Below are positions 50,680 to 58,603 of a stretch of 64,000 nt of DNA, piece after piece; the first letter of the stretch is position 1, and every line of letters begins with the position of its first letter. The translations under genes and the position numbers were made by a program. The stretch comes from Competibacter_A sp037045535 (GTDB lineage: Bacteria; Pseudomonadota; Gammaproteobacteria; Competibacterales; Competibacteraceae), in assembly GCA_037045535.1 (NCBI GenBank), contig JBAOHI010000027.1, positions 124,001 to 188,000 on the forward strand, in the 5' to 3' direction. The notes beneath the pieces were generated by a model that was not told the origin of the DNA, did not search any database, and saw only the letters and a list, made by a program, of their open reading frames with translations.

Positions 50680-51482
50680 TGAATGATCAACAACCGCAGC
50701 TTGCCATGTCTGCCCAATCTCAAACGCTCCTTGCCAGCCTGAATCTCTTTCCGCGCGCCCTGCTCTTTTCATTCGGCATGCTCGCATCGATCGGGATTTG
50801 CGCTCCGCTGATCGTGTTGGGCTTTTGGATGCCCTTCGTTCACCGATACCGCCTATCCCAGATCTGGTCTGGCTTTAATGTCTGGTGGTTGCGCTGCACA
50901 TGCGGGATCGATTATCGGTTGAGCGGTACCCAACACATCCCCGACCGACCGGTCATCGTCATGGCAAAACACCAGTCGACCTGGGAGACCCTGTTTCTGA
51001 ATTGGTATTTACCGCCGGTTGCCTGGGTGGTAAAACGCGAGCTGCTGTGGTTGCCATTGTTCGGTTGGGCGCTGGCTCTGTTGCGACCGATTGCGATCAA
51101 TCGTCAAGCCGGCTCCTCAGCGGTCAAGCAGGTGATCAGAAAAGGCGTGGAACATTTACGGCAAGGCCAATGGGTGTTGATCTTTCCCGAAGGTACGCGT
51201 ACTGCGCCGGGCGCTCACAAACGCTACGGTTTGGGCGGTGCGGTGCTGGCTACCCACAGTGGTTGCCCGATTCTTCCCGTCGCCCTCAATGCCGGCGAGT
51301 TCTGGCCACGGCGAGGTTTTCTCAAACGCCCCGGCACCATCCAGGTGGTGTTTGGCCCGCTGATCGAGAGCGTTGGGCGATCACCGCAAGAATTAAATCG
51401 GCAAGTGGAAGACTGGATCGAGAGCCATATGGCGCGAATCAGTTCCGTTCCAGTCACGTCAACAACGATGGCTGACGGATAA
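50679..51482 (+). CDS. plsC: 1-acyl-sn-glycerol-3-phosphate acyltransferase (PlsC family)
   Basis: A 267-residue membrane acyltransferase of phospholipid synthesis. An N-terminal hydrophobic stretch (ALLFSFGMLASIGICAPLIV) is followed by the catalytic motif MAKHQSTWETLF (an HX4E version of the usual HX4D), and VLIFPEGTRTAPG. The HX4E form is shared with the acyltransferase next to gmhB near the Pseudomonas origin. ATG 50679 (TAATG overlap with gmhB) gives MNDQQPQLAM; a longer upstream frame lies inside gmhB and is rejected. Confidence 0.9.
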   Translation: MNDQQPQLAMSAQSQTLLASLNLFPRALLFSFGMLASIGICAPLIVLGFWMPFVHRYRLSQIWSGFNVWWLRCTCGIDYRLSGTQHIPDRPVIVMAKHQSTWETLFLNWYLPPVAWVVKRELLWLPLFGWALALLRPIAINRQAGSSAVKQVIRKGVEHLRQGQWVLIFPEGTRTAPGAHKRYGLGGAVLATHSGCPILPVALNAGEFWPRRGFLKRPGTIQVVFGPLIESVGRSPQELNRQVEDWIESHMARISSVPVTSTTMADG

Positions 51483-51707
51483 ATTCAGTCACTTTGGCGT
51501 TCGCCACGGTCAACAGACAATCGGACGCATAGGGAAATTCAGCGGCAAGTCAATTGAGTTGATCCAGCGCCGATACCATTGCCGGTGATGGTCTTTTTGG
51601 GACGAGGTGGTGCCTAGATCACTGGGGATTCCACCCTCTCCTACCAGCCAGCGGGAGTACAATTGCCGCTACGATTTCCTCCAGGTTCCTAAGGATCGAA
51701 GCTACTC

Positions 51708-52415
51708 ATGAAATCCGTACTTGCCATCCGTCATGTCGCCTTTGAAGATCTGGACGCGTTCGGCTCGGTGCTGGCCGAGCGCGGCTACGCCATCCGTTAT
51801 CTCGAAGCCGGCTACGATGATCTGGCCGCACTGGATCCCTTGACTGACGATTTACTAGTGATACTAGGGGGGCCGATTGGCGTCTACGAGATCGAAGCGT
51901 ATCCGTTCATCCGTGAGGAGTTGCGACTGTTGCGAACCCGGCTGGATGCGGGCCGACCGACGCTCGGCATCTGTCTCGGCTGCCAAATGATCGCCCAAGC
52001 GCTGGGTGGATCGGTCTATCCGGGCGGGCGCAAGGAAATCGGCTGGAAGCCATTACTGCTCACCGAGGCCGGCCGAAACAGTCCCTTGGCCGCGTTCGCC
52101 GACCAAACGCCGGTGTTGCACTGGCACGGCGATACTTTCGATTTGCCCAAAGGCGCGACGCTGTTGGCGTCCAGCGATCTGTATCCACATCAGGCGTTTT
52201 CATGGGGCCAACACGCGCTGGCCTTGCAATTTCACATCGAAACCACCGCCCGCGGCCTAGAGCGCTGGTTTATCGGCCATGCTGGCGAAATCGCCGGGAC
52301 AGCCGGTTTGAGCGTGCCAATGCTCCGCGACGAAACCGCCCGCCATGCCGCCGAGGCTAAAGCACGAGGACAACAATGTTTCACTGAGTGGCTAGAGCAA
52401 GTCGGGTTGGGTTGA
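51708..52415 (+). CDS. Class I glutamine amidotransferase domain protein
   Basis: A 235-residue GATase1 protein of the GMP-synthase-like type. The nucleophile Cys is in LGICLGCQMIAQALGG, the catalytic His/Glu pair is in LQFHIETTARG. The protein has no fused synthetase domain, so its acceptor is unknown. Relatives include gamma-glutamyl hydrolases such as PuuD-like and stress amidotransferases. A 225-base intergenic region separates it from plsC. The next gene starts immediately after its stop. Confidence 0.9.
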   Translation: MKSVLAIRHVAFEDLDAFGSVLAERGYAIRYLEAGYDDLAALDPLTDDLLVILGGPIGVYEIEAYPFIREELRLLRTRLDAGRPTLGICLGCQMIAQALGGSVYPGGRKEIGWKPLLLTEAGRNSPLAAFADQTPVLHWHGDTFDLPKGATLLASSDLYPHQAFSWGQHALALQFHIETTARGLERWFIGHAGEIAGTAGLSVPMLRDETARHAAEAKARGQQCFTEWLEQVGLG

Positions 52416-52416
52416 C

Positions 52417-53181
52417 ATGCCCTCGGACTCGCCGCCCACCGCCGCCGCCCTCGAACTCACTGATGGCCGCTGGTTGCCGTATCGGATCGCCGTTTCGCCG
52501 CGCGGCCGCTACGTCCGACTTAAGCTGAATACCCGCAGCGGCTTGGTTGTCGTTGTTCCCCATGGCTTCGACCGCGCGAATATCGAGGCTATCGTGCGCA
52601 GTAAGCGAGATTGGGTAGCACGGCATCTGCGGCGCTTTGAGGCGATGCATCACTGGCTGGCTGAGCAAGCCTGCATCGCATCACCCTACTCTCTTAATCT
52701 GCCCGCGCTGGATGAATCCTGGCAAATCGAGTATCGCCAAACGCCGAGCGATACCGTCAGTATCCGAAACGGTCAACCCGGCCGACTGATGATCGCCGGC
52801 GCCATCGGGAATAAAATCGCCTGTCGGGCCGCCTTGCTGCGCTGGCTGGCGCGGCGAGGACGGGAAGCTTTAGCGCCTTGGCTGGCGCGGCTGGCCGACG
52901 AAACCGGAATGCCGTTTTCCGAGGTGCGTATCAAAGGGCAGCGGACCCGCTGGGGCAGTTGCACGGCCAAAGGCGTTATTAGCCTCAACTACAAACTACT
53001 ATTCCTGCCGCCGGAGTGGGTGCGGTACGTGCTGATCCACGAACTTTGCCATACCCAAGAACTGAATCACTCGACGCGTTTCTGGCAGCTGGTCAATCGA
53101 TGGGAGCCGAACACGGCCGAGATCCGCAATCGCTTGCGCGAAGCGTGGCAGTGGCTGCCGGAGTGGCTCGGTTCCAATTGA
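52417..53181 (+). CDS. YgjP-like (DUF45/M48-type) metallopeptidase domain protein
   Basis: A 254-residue protein with the zinc-binding HExxH motif in YVLIHELCHTQELNHSTRFW, the C-terminal hallmark of the YgjP/SprT-like family. It is preceded by the conserved RWGSCTAKGVISLNYKLLFL block. The N-terminal beta-rich part (VRLKLNTRSGLVVVVPHGFD) is also typical. Likely cytoplasmic, substrate unknown. It begins one base after the amidotransferase stop and so is probably co-expressed. Confidence 0.9.
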   Translation: MPSDSPPTAAALELTDGRWLPYRIAVSPRGRYVRLKLNTRSGLVVVVPHGFDRANIEAIVRSKRDWVARHLRRFEAMHHWLAEQACIASPYSLNLPALDESWQIEYRQTPSDTVSIRNGQPGRLMIAGAIGNKIACRAALLRWLARRGREALAPWLARLADETGMPFSEVRIKGQRTRWGSCTAKGVISLNYKLLFLPPEWVRYVLIHELCHTQELNHSTRFWQLVNRWEPNTAEIRNRLREAWQWLPEWLGSN

Positions 53182-53217
53182 CCGGATTGCAGTTAAATTG
53201 ATCGGATTGCAGTTAAA
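53178..53217 (+). repeat. Two tandem 20-bp repeats
   Basis: TTGACCGGATTGCAGTTAAA followed directly by TTGATCGGATTGCAGTTAAA, overlapping the stop of the metallopeptidase gene. The rest of the stretch to 53477 shows no gene or clear signal apart from the ETF-QO ribosome-binding site. Confidence 0.7.
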
Positions 53218-53477
53218 ATGGCTTGGAGCCTCTTGGATGCAATTGCGTCGGTTGGATCAGCGATCGATCGGGAATGTCGCACTTCTGCACTCGCAGCAAA
53301 AAGACATAATTTTTTCAAAAAATCGCTTCTAATGAAGAGATTACACCCTAGATAACAACCCGTTCGCTCTAGCTTGCCCGAAGCGATTCAGCCTAGAATC
53401 CCAGTTTCGTGGGAACGCCGCCTCCGGTGACGTTTTCCCGTCCTAGCCAACCCCATAACAATTCGAAGGAGTGCCCG

Positions 53478-55112
53478 GTGGAACGCGAAAGTATGGAATA
53501 TGACGTGGTCATCGTCGGCGCCGGCCCATCCGGCCTGTCGGCAGCCATCCGTCTGAAGCAGCTGGCGGCGGAGAGCGGCCAGGATGTTAACGTCTGCGTC
53601 ATCGAAAAAGGCTCCGAAGTCGGTGCGCACATCCTGTCCGGTGCGGTCATCGAACCGCGTGCCCTGAACGAACTCATCCCGGATTGGAAGGAACGGGGAG
53701 CGCCACTCGACGTTCCAGCCACTCAGGATCAGTTCCTGCTGTTGACCCGCGAGACCTCGTACAAGTTGCCGACTCCGCCGCAGATGAACAATCATGGCAA
53801 CTACATCGTCAGTCTGGGCAATGTGTGTCGCTGGCTGGCGACCCAGGCGGAGGAACTGGGGGTGGAAATCTACCCCGGCTTCGCTGCTGCCGAGGTGCTC
53901 TACGACGATGACGGCGCGGTGGTGGGCGTGGCCACTGGCGACATGGGCGTGGACCGGGAAGGCAATCCGACCGACCAGTTCACACCGGGTATGGAATTGC
54001 GTGCTCGCTACACCCTGTTCGCCGAAGGCTGCCGTGGCTCGTTAACCAAGACGCTATACGAGCGCTTCAAGCTGCGTGAAGGGGTAGATCCGCAAACCTA
54101 CGGTATCGGCATCAAGGAACTGTGGGAGATCGATCCGCTCCTGCACGCGCCAGGCAAGATTGTCCACACGGTCGGCTGGCCGCTTGATCCCAGTACCTAT
54201 GGCGGTTCCTTCCTTTATCATCTGGAAAACAACCAGGTCGCGGTGGGCTTCGTGGTCGGACTGGGCTATGCCAATCCACACTTGTCCCCATTCGACGAGT
54301 TCCAGCGCTTTAAGACCCATCCTGACATTCGCCCGACCTTCGAGGGAGGCCGGCGTATTGCCTACGGTGCCCGCGCCATTTCAGCCGGCGGCTTCCAGTC
54401 GATTCCCAAACTCACCTTCCCCGGTGGCATGCTGATCGGCGATACTGCTGGCTTCCTCAATATGCCCAAGATCAAGGGTACCCATACGGCGATGAAATCG
54501 GGCATGGTGGCAGCGGAAGCGATGTTCGGCGCAGTCGCGGCCGGCCGCAGCGCGGACGAAGTCGCGGAATATCCCGAACGGTTGCGGAAAAGCTGGCTGT
54601 GGGAGGAGCTCTACCAAGTCCGCAATATCAAGCCGTCGTTCAGTTGGGGGCTGTGGGCAGCGATCGCTTACTCGGCGCTGGATACCTACCTGTTCCGTGG
54701 TAAAGCGCCGTGGACTTTCCATCACAAGCCCGATCACAGCAAGCTGAAGAAAGCCAGCGAGTGCCCGAAGATCGAGTACCCCAAACCGGACGGTGTCATC
54801 AGCTTCGACAAGCTGTCCTCGGTGTTTATCTCCAGCACCAACCACGAAGAGGACCAGCCCTGTCACCTGACGCTGAAAGACCCAACCGTGCCCATTCGGA
54901 TCAATCTGGCACTGTATGACGCGCCTGAGCAGCGTTATTGTCCGGCGGGTGTTTATGAAATTGTCCGGGACAGTGATGGCGGCAACCCGCGCTTGCAGAT
55001 CAACGCGCAGAACTGCGTCCATTGCAAGACTTGCGATATCAAGGATCCTACCCAGAACATCAATTGGGTGACTCCGCAAGGCGGTGGTGGGCCGAATTAT
55101 CCCAATATGTGA
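53478..55112 (+). CDS. Electron transfer flavoprotein-ubiquinone oxidoreductase
   Basis: A 544-residue enzyme that passes electrons from ETF to ubiquinone at the inner membrane, serving fatty-acid and amino-acid oxidation. The FAD-binding motif VVIVGAGPSGLSAAIRLKQL is at the N-terminus. GGMLIGDTAGFLNMPKIKGT is the second FAD contact, and the C-terminal cysteines for the 4Fe4S cluster are in CVHCKTCDIKDPTQNINWV, with the fourth at RYCPAGVYE. GTG 53478 with AAGGAG seven bases upstream is the preferred start; ATG 53493 is possible. No etfAB in view. Confidence 0.95.
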   Translation: MERESMEYDVVIVGAGPSGLSAAIRLKQLAAESGQDVNVCVIEKGSEVGAHILSGAVIEPRALNELIPDWKERGAPLDVPATQDQFLLLTRETSYKLPTPPQMNNHGNYIVSLGNVCRWLATQAEELGVEIYPGFAAAEVLYDDDGAVVGVATGDMGVDREGNPTDQFTPGMELRARYTLFAEGCRGSLTKTLYERFKLREGVDPQTYGIGIKELWEIDPLLHAPGKIVHTVGWPLDPSTYGGSFLYHLENNQVAVGFVVGLGYANPHLSPFDEFQRFKTHPDIRPTFEGGRRIAYGARAISAGGFQSIPKLTFPGGMLIGDTAGFLNMPKIKGTHTAMKSGMVAAEAMFGAVAAGRSADEVAEYPERLRKSWLWEELYQVRNIKPSFSWGLWAAIAYSALDTYLFRGKAPWTFHHKPDHSKLKKASECPKIEYPKPDGVISFDKLSSVFISSTNHEEDQPCHLTLKDPTVPIRINLALYDAPEQRYCPAGVYEIVRDSDGGNPRLQINAQNCVHCKTCDIKDPTQNINWVTPQGGGGPNYPNM

Positions 55113-55133
55113 GAAGTCGTTGCGCCATCCGAT

Positions 55134-55161
55134 GGAAAAGCCCGATTCTCCGGGCTTTTCC
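55134..55161 (+). terminator. Terminator of the ETF-QO gene
   Basis: Stem GGAAAAGCCCG / CGGGCTTTTCC with a six-base loop. The remaining bases to 55339 contain no recognisable gene. Confidence 0.85.
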
Positions 55162-55339
55162 ATTATGGTATCGGCAATCTCCACCAAGAAGCTCCCGGAA
55201 GTACCGATGATTGGTTTACCAGTTGCCTGGATGGCAACAACTTGTGATGATGTTGCCCGTTCGTCCGGGCCTAGAATCTCCAACAGGGGTTCAGACGAAT
55301 AATGTCACACTCTAGCCTCGAAGGTTTTCAGGAGTTTGA

Positions 55340-56164
55340 ATGTCCTCCGCCCCGAAATTACCGCTGCTGATCGAACCGGAGCAGCTTCAGTCGCACGTTG
55401 CCGATCCCGCGATGCTCATCGTCGATCTGAGCGAGCCCGCGAGCTATGCTATCGGGCACGTTTCCGGCGCGGTTCATCTCGATTACGCGGATTTAAACCG
55501 GACCGAACCGCCAGTGATAGGCCTGTTGCCGCACGAAGCGCAATTAAGCCAGGTGCTGTCACGGCTCGGGCTTACTCCAGAGCGGCATGTGGTCGCCTAC
55601 GACGACGAGGGTAATGGTCGCGCCAGCCGGCTGCTCTGGACGCTGTTGACGCTGGGCCACCAACGCCTGTCCTTACTCAACGGCGGCATTCGAGCTTGGG
55701 AAGTCGCCTGCGGACCGCTGGAAGTTAACACTCACCAGCCACAACCCAGCACGTATCAAGCCCAAATCACCAATCCCGAGACGCTGGCCGACAAGGATTA
55801 TATCCTGGCCCGGCTCGGTGACCCCGATCTGGTACTGCTGGATACCCGCACTCCGGCCGAATTTGCAGGCTTGGTCGTGCGCGCTGCGCGCTGCGGCCAT
55901 ATTCCGGGCGCAATCAACCTGAACTGGACCAGTGCAATGGATCCGCAGCGTCAGTTGCGCTTCCAACCGGACCCAGTGCTGCGAAAATTGTTCGAGTGGC
56001 GGGGCATCACACCCGATAAAGAGGTCGTCGTCTACTGCCAGACTCACCACCGCTCAGCGCATACTTATTATGTATTGCGCTATTTGGGTTATCCGCGAGT
56101 GCGCGGCTATCCCGGTTCCTGGTCGGAATGGGGCAATGATCCCCATCTGCCGATCAGTGTCTGA
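55340..56164 (+). CDS. Sulfurtransferase with two rhodanese domains
   Basis: A 274-residue thiosulfate or mercaptopyruvate sulfurtransferase. The first rhodanese-like domain (about 1-135, ending LSLLNGGIRAWE) lacks the active Cys. The second (about 150-274) has DLVLLDTRTPAEFAG and the active-site loop VVVYCQTHHRSAHTYYVL with the persulfide-forming Cys. The loop size and CxxxxRS pattern fit thiosulfate sulfurtransferases. It converges with orn, which lies on the minus strand ten bases away. Confidence 0.92.
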   Translation: MSSAPKLPLLIEPEQLQSHVADPAMLIVDLSEPASYAIGHVSGAVHLDYADLNRTEPPVIGLLPHEAQLSQVLSRLGLTPERHVVAYDDEGNGRASRLLWTLLTLGHQRLSLLNGGIRAWEVACGPLEVNTHQPQPSTYQAQITNPETLADKDYILARLGDPDLVLLDTRTPAEFAGLVVRAARCGHIPGAINLNWTSAMDPQRQLRFQPDPVLRKLFEWRGITPDKEVVVYCQTHHRSAHTYYVLRYLGYPRVRGYPGSWSEWGNDPHLPISV

Positions 56165-56174
56165 AATCGATCGC

Positions 56175-56729
56175 TCATTTGGCGGCTTCGAGCGCAACAA
56201 ACAATCGCTCGCGATAAAATCGCAACTCTTCGATGGAATCTCGAACATCTTGCAACGCTAGATGGGCGGAAGTTTTAGTAAAGCCCTTGCTCCGTTGCGG
56301 ATACCAGCGACGGGCCAACTCCTTGAGCGTGCTGACATCTAGATTGCGATAATGAAAGTACGCCTCCAATGTAGGCATGCAGCGTGCCAAAAACCGCCGA
56401 TCCTGGCAGATGCTATTGCCGCACATCGGCGATTTACCCTTGGGGACGAGCGAACTCAGAAACGCCAGGGTGCGCGCCTCGGCTTCGGCCTCGTCGATCG
56501 TACTGGTACGGACCCGAGCAACGAGTCCCGATTCGCCGTGTTGCCTTTGATTCCAGCCATCCATCATCGCCAGGACCGCGTCACTCTGGTGGATGGCCAG
56601 CACCGGCCCTTCGGCGAGTATGTGGAGCTGGCTGTCGGTCACGATAGTGGCGATTTCGATGATGCGGTCCGCCTGGGGATCCAGGCCAGTCATTTCCAAA
56701 TCGATCCAGATCAGGTTATCAGGGGACAT
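56175..56729 (-). CDS. orn: Oligoribonuclease
   Basis: A 184-residue DEDDh 3'-5' exoribonuclease that degrades di- to penta-ribonucleotides, an essential end step of RNA and cyclic-di-GMP turnover. The DEDD residues are in IWIDLEMTGLDP, GNSICQDRRFL and HLALQDVRDSIEELRFYRE, in the usual order. Divergent from rsgA, as in many gammaproteobacteria. Confidence 0.97.
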   Translation of the reverse strand: MSPDNLIWIDLEMTGLDPQADRIIEIATIVTDSQLHILAEGPVLAIHQSDAVLAMMDGWNQRQHGESGLVARVRTSTIDEAEAEARTLAFLSSLVPKGKSPMCGNSICQDRRFLARCMPTLEAYFHYRNLDVSTLKELARRWYPQRSKGFTKTSAHLALQDVRDSIEELRFYRERLFVALEAAK

Positions 56730-56858
56730 GGATTATTCTAAGTGCGGGGTCGGAGTGAGAAAATCGGCTGGCCGGCAACCGACTCGCGATGAGTGCCACC
56801 ACGAGTTTACCCGGATTCCAACGACTGCGCGTGCTTCTTTCCAAGCGGCGGACACCGA

Positions 56859-57872
56859 ATGGCCGGCCGTCGTCTGACTCAGCGCCAGCGCGAGCGGATC
56901 GGGCATTCGCAGGAGCGTCGCCGGCAGCGGGTGAGCCAGGAACCCGCTGCATCCGACGGCGCCGGGCTAGGCCCAGAACAAATTGGGCGGGTCATCACCA
57001 ATCACGGTCGGACCGCCATTGTCGAAGCCGGCGATGGTCGATTATACCGCTGCGCCCCACGGCAGAACTTGGGCCGGCTGGCTTGTGGCGACTGGGTGGT
57101 CTGGCAGGCGTCCGATACCGGGGACGGAGTGGTGGTGGCGGTCGGCGAGCGCCGCTCGCTGTTGACTCGTCCCGACTACAACGGCCAGCCACGCCCGGTC
57201 GCCGCCAATCTCGATACGGTGGCTGTGGTGCTGGCACCGACTCCGGAACCGAGCGAATACCTGATTGATCGATATCTGATCGCCATCGCCGCTATTGGGG
57301 CGCTAGGGTTGCTGGTGCTGAACAAGTGTGACTTATTGAATCAAGCGGCGCTGGCGACGTTGAGCGAGCGACTGGAAACCTATCGCCGGATCGGATACCC
57401 CATACTGACCGTCAGCAGCCAGACCGCGCAGGGATTGGACCAATTGCGTAGCCGGTTGCGCGACCATGTTGGCCTGCTGGTTGGACAATCCGGCGTCGGC
57501 AAATCGTCGCTGATCAAGGCGCTGTTGCCGGAGCGCGAGATTCGCATTCAAGCGGTGTCGGCGGCTACCGGCCACGGTGCCCACACCACCAGCGCCAGCA
57601 CCCTTTATCACCTGCCAGATGGCGGTGACCTGATCGACACACCCGGCGTGCGCAGTTTCGAGTTGGGGGAAATCGGTTTGAGCGATTTGGTACGCGGATT
57701 CCCTGAACTGGCACCTCATCTTGGTCATTGCCGATTTTCGGACTGTCGTCACGAGACCGAGCCCGATTGTGCGCTGCGAACGGCGATGGAGTGCGGCGAG
57801 ATCGCGCCGCGCCGGTTGGATAGCTACCGGCAACTGCGATCCGCACTGGAAGCAGCAGCGAAACCGGGCTGA
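56859..57872 (+). CDS. rsgA: Small ribosomal subunit biogenesis GTPase RsgA
   Basis: A 337-residue circularly permuted GTPase that checks 30S maturation. The N-terminal OB fold contains GRVITNHGRTAIVEAGDGRL. The G domain is permuted: LVLNKCDLL (G4) comes before GQSGVGKSSLIKAL (G1) and DTPGVRSFEL (G3). The C-terminal zinc knuckle is CRFSDCRHETEPDCAL. ATG 56859 (MAGRRLTQRQRERI) aligns with the family start; the longer upstream frame is not conserved-looking. Confidence 0.96.
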   Translation: MAGRRLTQRQRERIGHSQERRRQRVSQEPAASDGAGLGPEQIGRVITNHGRTAIVEAGDGRLYRCAPRQNLGRLACGDWVVWQASDTGDGVVVAVGERRSLLTRPDYNGQPRPVAANLDTVAVVLAPTPEPSEYLIDRYLIAIAAIGALGLLVLNKCDLLNQAALATLSERLETYRRIGYPILTVSSQTAQGLDQLRSRLRDHVGLLVGQSGVGKSSLIKALLPEREIRIQAVSAATGHGAHTTSASTLYHLPDGGDLIDTPGVRSFELGEIGLSDLVRGFPELAPHLGHCRFSDCRHETEPDCALRTAMECGEIAPRRLDSYRQLRSALEAAAKPG

Positions 57873-57879
57873 TTTCCCC

Positions 57880-58491
57880 ATGACCCGTTTCTTGCTCACC
57901 GGCGTCCTGCTCGGGTTGAGCAGCGGGTTGACGCCGGGACCATTGCTGGCTCTGGTCGCCAGCGAAACCCTGCGCCACGGGATTCGCGCCGGTGTCCGGG
58001 TAGCGCTGGCACCGCTGATCACCGACCTGCTGATTATTCTGACCACGATTTTGCTGCTGCGACCCTTGACCGATCACGCTCTACCGTTAGCCGCGATTCA
58101 TTTCGCGGGCGGAGTGTATTTGGCTTGGCTCGGTGTTGAGGGTGTGCGCTTTCGGGGCGAGGAACGGGTAGCGGTCAACTCGGCTGATGGCCTGCGGCGC
58201 GGGGTGATCGCCAACTTCCTCAACCCCAGTCCCTATCTGTTCTGGTTGGCGGTGGGAGCGCCGACCGTGCTGAATGCCTGGAGTCACGGTTGGTCGGCTG
58301 CCATCGCCTTCGTCGCCGCTTTCTACACGCTGTTGGTCGGTTCCAAGGTGCTGCTGGCACTGGCGCTTAACCATACCCGCCACTTCTTGCGCAATAATGG
58401 CTACATTATGCTGATGCGCGGCTTGGGTTTGGTATTGTTGGCGTATGCGCTGTTGTTCCTCAGCGACGGTTGGCGGTTGCTGTCGGGTTGA
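57880..58491 (+). CDS. LysE/RhtB-family transporter
   Basis: A 203-residue inner-membrane protein with about six hydrophobic segments. The family signature is near the N-terminus (LLGLSSGLTPGPLLALVASE). FLNPSPYLFWLAVGAPTVL is another conserved loop. LysE-type carriers export amino acids or related metabolites. The substrate here is unknown. It starts seven bases after the rsgA stop. Confidence 0.9.
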   Translation: MTRFLLTGVLLGLSSGLTPGPLLALVASETLRHGIRAGVRVALAPLITDLLIILTTILLLRPLTDHALPLAAIHFAGGVYLAWLGVEGVRFRGEERVAVNSADGLRRGVIANFLNPSPYLFWLAVGAPTVLNAWSHGWSAAIAFVAAFYTLLVGSKVLLALALNHTRHFLRNNGYIMLMRGLGLVLLAYALLFLSDGWRLLSG

Positions 58492-58603
58492 GCAGTGTTG
58501 TCGCCCGCATTCTGCGGTGGGGATAATCCATCCCGGTGCCGTGACCGGTTCAGAGGCTTGTTTTTTTAAAGGCAGCACTGTTTCTCACATGGAGTTGGCA
58601 ACG